Shown piece after piece: positions 8,474 through 12,536 of a stretch of 12,536 bases of DNA. The stretch covers positions 1 through 12,536 of the forward strand of contig JAIWNE010000267.1 of assembly GCA_025331445.1 (NCBI GenBank), read 5' to 3'. A model generated the notes under the pieces. It made no database searches, was not told where the DNA came from, and worked only from the letters and a program-made list of their open reading frames with translations. Position 1 is the first letter of the stretch; the number at the start of each line of letters is the position of its first letter. This DNA comes from Blakeslea trispora. Lineage: Eukaryota; Mucoromycota; Mucoromycetes; Mucorales; Choanephoraceae. Both the position numbers and the translations under genes were made by a program.

Positions 8474-8976
8474 GTAAGTACTTTCCCATACCCAAGCAAC
8501 AGTTTATTGAATATGATTCTCCATGTAGGCATGTTATCTTTAGAGCTTATGAAGACTGATACATAATTTAAGGTACAACTTGACATACAAATACATTGCT
8601 GTTTACTTACCATCCTTTTTTCTTAGGATTAGTCACGTAGTTTTGTCTTTTCTCGAGAAACTGGGTACAAAAGTAAGTAAAGCCATTGAGTATGACTCAA
8701 GACCTCTCTAACTGTACTATTTAGTTACCTTAGACACTCGTAATTGTATCTGGCTATAACTTGAGGTGCTATGATGCTTTAGTATGTAAGTAAATGATTA
8801 AATTATCTCATTTCGGTTTAACTTATTCAGTTTTTCTAGTTTCTTTTCTGTTGTTGAGCTTCTATCGCTTTAGTGCGTTACCCTCTACTTTCGGGATGGC
8901 TGTTTGAGACTTTCAAAGTAAGTATTTAACAATATTTTCTGCTTGCTTTATAACTAACTGATTTATTATTTAATAG
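8474..8976 (+). other. Cluster of four intron-like segments, possible spliced transcript or gene relic
   Basis: Four perfect GTAAGTA donors (8474, 8673, 8786, 8918) are each followed by a branch-like YTNAC and a pyrimidine-rich YAG acceptor: TTCTTAG to 8626, CTAAC then TTTAG to 8724 or CTTAG to 8733, TTAAC then TTCAG/TCTAG to 8830 or 8839, CTAAC then AATAG to 8976. Segment lengths (153, 52-61, 45-54, 59 nt) fit the introns of the verified genes here. Exons 8627-8672, 8734-8785 and 8831 onward can be joined in one frame (..EKLGTK, TLVIVSGYNLRCYDALV, ..PSTFGMAV, stop at 8905-8907), but no start codon or upstream exon was found. It could be a non-coding spliced RNA, a decayed gene or part of a gene cut off by the MULE insertion. 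No family recognised. Confidence 0.4.
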
Positions 8977-9056
8977 TCATTTATCTAGGATTTTTCTGAT
9001 TTTTAAATGCTTGGAATACAAGAAATTGTTGCCATTTCGTGATAACTGATTTTGCT

Positions 9057-9239
9057 TTTCTGCCTGATATTTTGCCTGACTTTCGTCTGCTTTTTGCCTG
9101 CTTTTTTGGCTGTATTTCGCCTGCTTATTACCTGATTTTTGGCAGCTTTTTGGCTGTATTTTGGCTGCTTTTTGGCCGTATTTTGCTCATCATTTTGCCT
9201 ACTATTTTGGCTGGATTTCTGCCTGGTCATTCTACCTGG
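9057..9239. repeat. Degenerate 11-bp minisatellite (TTTTTGGCTGC-like)
   Basis: About 16 units such as CTTTTTGCCTG, TATTTCGCCTG, CTTTTTGGCTG, TATTTTGGCTG and CTTTTTGGCCG. Most are exactly 11 bp; the outer units are 12-13 bp and more diverged. T-tracts therefore recur close to one helical turn, which predicts bent DNA. The open frame on the opposite strand is only the translated repeat (Gln/Asn/Lys-rich). Confidence 0.85.
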
Positions 9240-9540
9240 ATTCCTATAGAACCCCTAATATTTTCCCCTGTATAAGCTATTATTTCCGGCCAATATTTAC
9301 CATTTTTTATAATAAAAAGCACTATTTTTAGACCAATAATCCTCTATATTTGACCTATATAGCCCAATCATGAAGAAGTGTATTGACGTAAAGAAATCCA
9401 TTTTGTCCAATTAAAAGCATACATCTAATAAAGATACCGAGTATGAAGCCAATTAAAACGAATTATTGATTGTATATTTTGATAAAGAAGCCAATTGAAT
9501 GAGGATGTCATGAAAAAACAATCCAATCAGGTCTCTTTAA
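9240..9540. other. Gene-free AT-rich spacer
   Basis: No coding frame of note. Short related phrases recur: GAAGCCAATTAAAAC at 9447 and GAAGCCAATTGAATG at 9487, with AAGCCAAT again near 9785, and TCTAATAAAGA near 9424 and 9956. These may be worn pieces of one repeat family. Confidence 0.4.
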
Positions 9541-9765
9541 TGGAAGCGAAAGACAAAGAGGTTCACTCAAATTCTGATGCGAAAACACAAGACGTTGCTC
9601 CGCCCTATCTTCCAATGCGTTGACACATGACAGTGTTTCGCTTTGTCGTCTCAATGCGAAAACACATGACGCCCTACGCTTTGCGCGCGTCATGCCTGGA
9701 ACGTGCGTTACAGTCAAGTTATCCGCAGAAATTGGCGTGCGCGCGACGACCCTTTATGTGTAGTG
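9541..9765. other. CpG-rich island with repeated and palindromic motifs
   Basis: About 22 CpG dinucleotides by eye in roughly 225 bp, against very few on either side. ATGCGAAAACACAAGACG (9578-9595) recurs as ATGCGAAAACACATGACG (9654-9671). CATGACGC (9665-9672) pairs with GCGTCATG (9687-9694) as an 8-bp stem, and GCGCGC occurs twice. A 69-codon minus-strand frame (9717-9508) has no protein character I can support. It may be a promoter-like island, a non-autonomous element or a foreign insert; the function is unknown. Confidence 0.55.
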
Positions 9766-9777
9766 TGACTAAAGTAG

Positions 9778-9810
9778 AGCTTTTAAGCCAATAAGATCAT
9801 TGGAAAAGCT
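9778..9810. repeat. Imperfect palindrome AGCTTTT..CCAAT / ATTGG..AAAAGCT
   Basis: AGCTTTTAAGCCAAT at 9778-9792 pairs with ATTGGAAAAGCT at 9799-9810, with a 3-nt AAG bulge and a 6-nt spacer. It includes CCAAT and ATTGG in inverted order. Possible hairpin or two-sided protein site. Confidence 0.5.
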
Positions 9811-9824
9811 TGACGTAGTCAATC

Positions 9825-9906
9825 TGTGTATTTACAAAATAAGTCTTTGATCCATTTATTATTTCTTTTGCACTTTACCTGTGTATCTACAAAATAAGTC
9901 TTTGAT
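9825..9906. repeat. 27-bp direct repeat pair
   Basis: TGTGTATTTACAAAATAAGT plus CTTTGAT at 9825-9851 is repeated at 9880-9906 with one mismatch, 55 bp apart. The rest of 9766-10130 is AT-rich without a supported gene. Confidence 0.85.
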
Positions 9907-10129
9907 AAAGAACTTATTCTCGTTAATAGCACAGGTATTTATACTTTCTAATCTAAATCTAATAAAGAAGGAAGCAATTAATACCTCAATTCCGATTGCT
10001 TCTTCTAACGGAGCTTTGGCTTTAGTCCCAACATATTCAGTCTAACTTTCTTTCTTCTTTTGTTGGGTACTTGTGGTTCGAATCTTCTTTTGTTTGAATT
10101 GTGCATAGTTGGTAGATTATATTGAACCT

Positions 10130-10820
10130 CAATTGGCTGTTGAGGCTCGCCATTACTACTAACCACGACATGTTGACATATGTCTAATTTGTTTGTGTTG
10201 CTTTTTGGTACTCTATGTCACACTACAATCAATTGAAATTGGCTGTCGTCTCATCCACATTTTTTTTAAGTAGATGAGACGGTGGTGAGCCTGATGATAT
10301 TTTACTGCTTAATTTAAAAATCTTATTATGTCTACAAAAACACGTTCATTGTGGATAAAACTCTCTAGGATGACTCTTGGATAAATGTACTTTATGTTTG
10401 TTAAATTGGATGTTGTGATTCCTTACAAAATCTTTCATAACTTGACGATTTTGTGTTTACAGCCTTTTTTAACCATTTTATTAAAAATTCGATTTCCGCC
10501 ATTTTTCTTGAAATGACTTGGATTTATTTTTTTATTTTTTTTCTAAGTCGAATAGGCTGTAAATTGAGTGAGATTGCTTTCCAGGTTACATATTTCTTGT
10601 CGTTGTTTGAATGCAAGAGGGCATATTTGCAATAGAATTGTAGATGTACCTTTCCAAGTACCTCAACATCGCTTTTTTTGGTATCAAAATGATCAGAAAA
10701 GCAAAAAGTAATAGATAAACAATCTTTCATAAAATAACAATAGCTTTTGACTATTTTCAATTTTTTTTCTGAAAAAGCAGCGAATCTGTCTTAATTATAC
10801 TTTCAATAAGAGGTGTCCAT
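10130..10820. other. Gene-free stretch with hairpin CGTCTCATC/GATGAGACG
   Basis: Contains a hairpin at 10247-10281: a 9-bp stem CGTCTCATC / GATGAGACG extended by two more pairs past one mismatch, with a T-rich loop. AGGCTCGCCATT near 10143 and GGTGGTGAGCCT near 10281 form a looser outer inverted pair around it, so the hairpin could be the core of a degraded palindromic element. The short open frames at 10453-10635 and 10760-10524 overlap each other on opposite strands and look like chance frames in AT-rich DNA. Confidence 0.5.
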
Positions 10821-10825
10821 TCTGA

Positions 10826-11831
10826 GCAACTTTTTTTTTGTTGATTCTTAATGAGGATTTTTTTTTGCAACTTTTTCCTAGCACTAATTATTTATTTTTT
10901 AAAAGAAGTAGAATTTGACCATCCAATTCTTAATAAGGGGGTTTTTATTTTGCAACTTTTTTTTTCTGGCACTGAAAGACATACATTTGCTAACTTAGAC
11001 ATAAGAATATAAAATAAGAAATATGTTACTTTATCTTCTTTTTATTTAAAGTCAGCGAGAAAATAAAATGTCTTCTAGTCTAATAATATGTCACATTGAT
11101 CTGGAAAGCGAGGTCAGGAAGGGAGAGGAGGGTGGGCCATCATATTTCTTATTTTGTATTCTTATGTCTAAGTTAGCAATTCAAGTGTCGAAATGAATTC
11201 TGACAGAATTGATTGAAGGAATTAGCTGGTTCTTAACAAAGTTTTTTTTTGCAACTTTTTTCTGGCACTGACAATCCGACTCTTATTAAAGCTTTTTTTT
11301 GCAACTTTTCTTTTCTGGCACTGATTTTTTATTCTGTAAAGAGAGAGAATTTGACTACCTGATTCCTAATGGATGTTTTTTTTTGCAACCTTTTTTTTTC
11401 TAGCACTCCTTTTTTTTTTTTTTGAAAGAAAGGTTTTTTTTTTGCAACTTTGTTCTGGTACTGACTATCCAACTCTTATTGATGCTTTTTTTTTGCAACT
11501 TTGTTTTAGGCACTGATTTTTTATTTCTCAAAAGAAATAGAATTTGACAATCCGATTCTTACTGGAGGTTTTTTTTTTGCAACTTTTTTTCTGGCAATGG
11601 AATTTATCTAATGCCAGTCCCTAATGAATGCTTTTTTTTGCAACTTTTTTTTTCTAGCACTGAGATTTATCTCTTGCGAGGAATTAGCTGGCTCCTAATG
11701 ATTTTTTTTTGCAACTTTTTTTCTAGCACTGATTTTTTATTTTCTGAAGGAGATATTTTTTTTTGCAACTTTTTTTATTCTATGACATAGGATCATTTTT
11801 ATTCTTTTAAAGAGGCCTTTTTTTTTGCAAC
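10826..11831. repeat. Interspersed array of 13 T-tract / GCAACTTT / CTGGCACTGA units
   Basis: GCAAC starts at 10826, 10867, 10952, 11251, 11301, 11385, 11444, 11495, 11579, 11640, 11711, 11765 and 11827. Nearly every copy is preceded by 7-11 T, followed by 4-10 T or C/T, and then often by CTGGCACTGA or CTAGCACTGA. Longer units also share GAATTTGAC..TCC.ATTCTTA and TTAGCTGG.TC.TAA phrases. Spacings fall mainly into 50-62 and about 84 bp; subtracting the 193-bp insertion, the outlier of 299 becomes 106. Not a CRISPR: the intervening segments are themselves related and repeats are degenerate. No coding frame crosses it. Confidence 0.9.
10987..11179. mobile_element. MITE-like element, 193 bp, 39-bp terminal inverted repeats
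   Basis: Bases 10987-11025 (starting TTGCTAACTTAGACATAAGA) are the reverse complement of 11141-11179 with 38 of 39 matching. The 115-bp centre has no coding frame and includes a G-rich patch (11110-11137). It sits inside the GCAACTTT array and interrupts its spacing. If the repeat is trimmed to TGCTAAC..GTTAGCA, both sides carry ATT (10985-10987 and 11179-11181), a possible but weak 3-bp duplication. No transposase family can be assigned; the ends do not resemble the MULE TIRs. Confidence 0.7.
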
Positions 11832-12048
11832 TTTTTTTCTGAAATTGCATATGATATTCAGGATAGCACTTGTTATTTAAATCAAAAAGAAGCGAAAAGA
11901 AGATGTATCATAAATGATGTGAACTCATGTCAGGTTAATACAGTATGTACTGTATGGATCGTTTGGCCAATATTTAGAATATCGATCAGTTATTCGCTCA
12001 CACAATTAAACTTGAATGTTTTGTATTAAATGTAAAGTAATAGAACGA
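11832..12048. other. Gene-free spacer with a short palindrome
   Basis: AT-rich 3' flank of the last gene. ATACAGTATGTACTGTAT (11938-11955) is an 18-bp palindrome with two central mismatches, either a protein site or chance. No gene seen. Confidence 0.4.
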
Positions 12049-12536
12049 TCAATCTGTAATGTAAGAGTACAAAATAATTACTTCTTTATTTTTTTTTATC
12101 AATCGTTGAAATTGTATTTTGATACTTTCTTTGATTTTTTTTACTATTTTTTTGATATCCATTTCAAGCTTTTTGTATACTGGATTGATGGGTGGATATA
12201 CACAATCCTCTTCTACAATCAAAAGATTGTAATGATAATCTTTGCGTTGCAAAACAATCGGTTTTTCTTCTTCAAGTACACCACAGATTGGCAACATCAG
12301 AGTTGGCTTATTTTTTTTGTTGCTGTCCATGATTGTTACAGCAATCTTATAGGTGTCTGCAACAATCTGACTGCACTCGATGCCATTATACCAAAACTGG
12401 GAAGGACAGGAAGCATTGTTGTTGTTCAGTCCAAAAGAAAGAATGCTTCTTACCTTTTCGACGTCAACCTATTTCTTTCAATTAAGCAAAATATCCATTA
12501 TATGCTGACTTTATTACATACCTCAACTCCTTGTAA
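12049..12536 (-). CDS. 3' exons of an unrecognised gene, partial at the right edge
   Basis: On the minus strand the exon 12468-12049 is open for 139 codons and ends in TGA (12051-12049). A 53-nt intron (12521-12469, donor GTATGT, acceptor AATAG) joins it in phase 0 to LQGVE at 12536-12522, and the gene continues beyond the window. The visible 144 residues run VDVEKVRSILSFGLNNNN, then FWYNGIECSQIVADTYKIAV, TLMLPICGVLEEEKPIVL, LLIVEEDCVYPPINPVYKKL and a Lys-rich helical tail (KKIVKKIKESIKIQFQRLIK). No catalytic motif or membrane segment is obvious and I do not recognise the family. The alternating polar and hydrophobic segments suggest a soluble mixed alpha/beta domain with a basic C-terminal helix. 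An internal AAGGTAAGAA near 12457-12448 looks like a donor, but the frame reads through it. Confidence 0.65.

Noticed and set aside
9003..9230. Minus-strand 75-codon frame rich in Gln, Asn and Lys
   Set aside because: It is only the translation of the 11-bp minisatellite, with no start context or independent evidence.
9508..9717. Minus-strand 69-codon frame in the CpG-rich island
   Set aside because: Short, composition-driven by the high GC, and without recognisable domain or splice context.
10060..10090. GGTTCGAATC resembling a tRNA T-loop / B box
   Set aside because: The flanking bases do not pair into a T stem (only G-C and G-U style pairs with mismatches), and no A box or acceptor stem is found at the right distance.
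10985..11181. ATT as a 3-bp target duplication of the MITE-like element
   Set aside because: Three AT-only bases match too easily by chance and require trimming the inverted repeat, so it is mentioned only as weak support.
10826..11831. Repeated motif considered as a CRISPR array
   Set aside because: The repeats are degenerate and T-rich, the spacings vary, the intervening pieces are related to each other, and the genome is eukaryotic.

Overview
The window looks like transposon-rich, AT-rich chromosomal DNA of a filamentous fungus, most likely Mucoromycota (Mucorales-like). Reasons: very short spliceosomal introns (about 47-64 nt, donors GTATGT, GTAAGT or GTTAGT, branch-like CTAAC/CTTAC, acceptors YAG/AAG), long T and pyrimidine tracts, and the mix of Tnp2-type and MULE-type transposases. 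This is inferred from sequence character and families; no database search was run. Nothing bacterial (operons, Shine-Dalgarno sites) is visible.

Layout. (1) Bases 1-2547, plus strand: a Tnp2/Transposase_21-like (CACTA/EnSpm-related) transposase that enters from the left edge. One frame runs throughout but is broken by TAG at 601-603 and TGA at 1276-1278. (2) 2548-3010: a 140-nt pure pyrimidine tract containing a perfect 8-bp microsatellite, then AT-rich spacer. (3) 3011-4060, minus strand: a four-exon gene of an unrecognised family, with a TATA-like box at 4111-4117. In its simplest splice form it has one in-frame stop; an alternative intron would remove that stop. (4) 4211-8388: a 4178-bp Mutator-like element (MULE). 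It has long terminal inverted repeats (158 and 197 bp) and a perfect 8-bp target duplication AATTTATT. It encodes, in many short exons, a FAR1-like zinc-binding region, a DDE MULE transposase core, a SWIM zinc finger, a basic coiled-coil-like linker and an OTU cysteine protease domain. A 61-bp intron at 7109-7169 puts the linker and the OTU domain in one frame, so the likeliest product is one transposase-OTU fusion of about 1,000 residues. One unresolved frame conflict lies in an A-rich tract near 6835-6865. (5) 8397-12048: no convincing protein gene. It holds a cluster of strong splice signals (8474-8976), an 11-bp phased minisatellite (9057-9239), a CpG-rich island (about 9540-9765), several hairpins, and a roughly 1-kb interspersed array of 13 T-tract/GCAACTTT motifs (10826-11831). 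The array is interrupted by a 193-bp MITE-like inverted-repeat element. (6) 12049-12536, minus strand: the 3' exons of an unrecognised gene that continues past the right edge.

The most interesting object is the MULE. It appears to be a recent insertion, since the TIRs are almost identical apart from repeat-copy number and the target duplication is intact. It landed 142 bp upstream of the start codon of the minus-strand gene, separating that gene from its former upstream DNA by 4.2 kb, and it carries a protease with an apparently complete Asp/Cys/His catalytic set.
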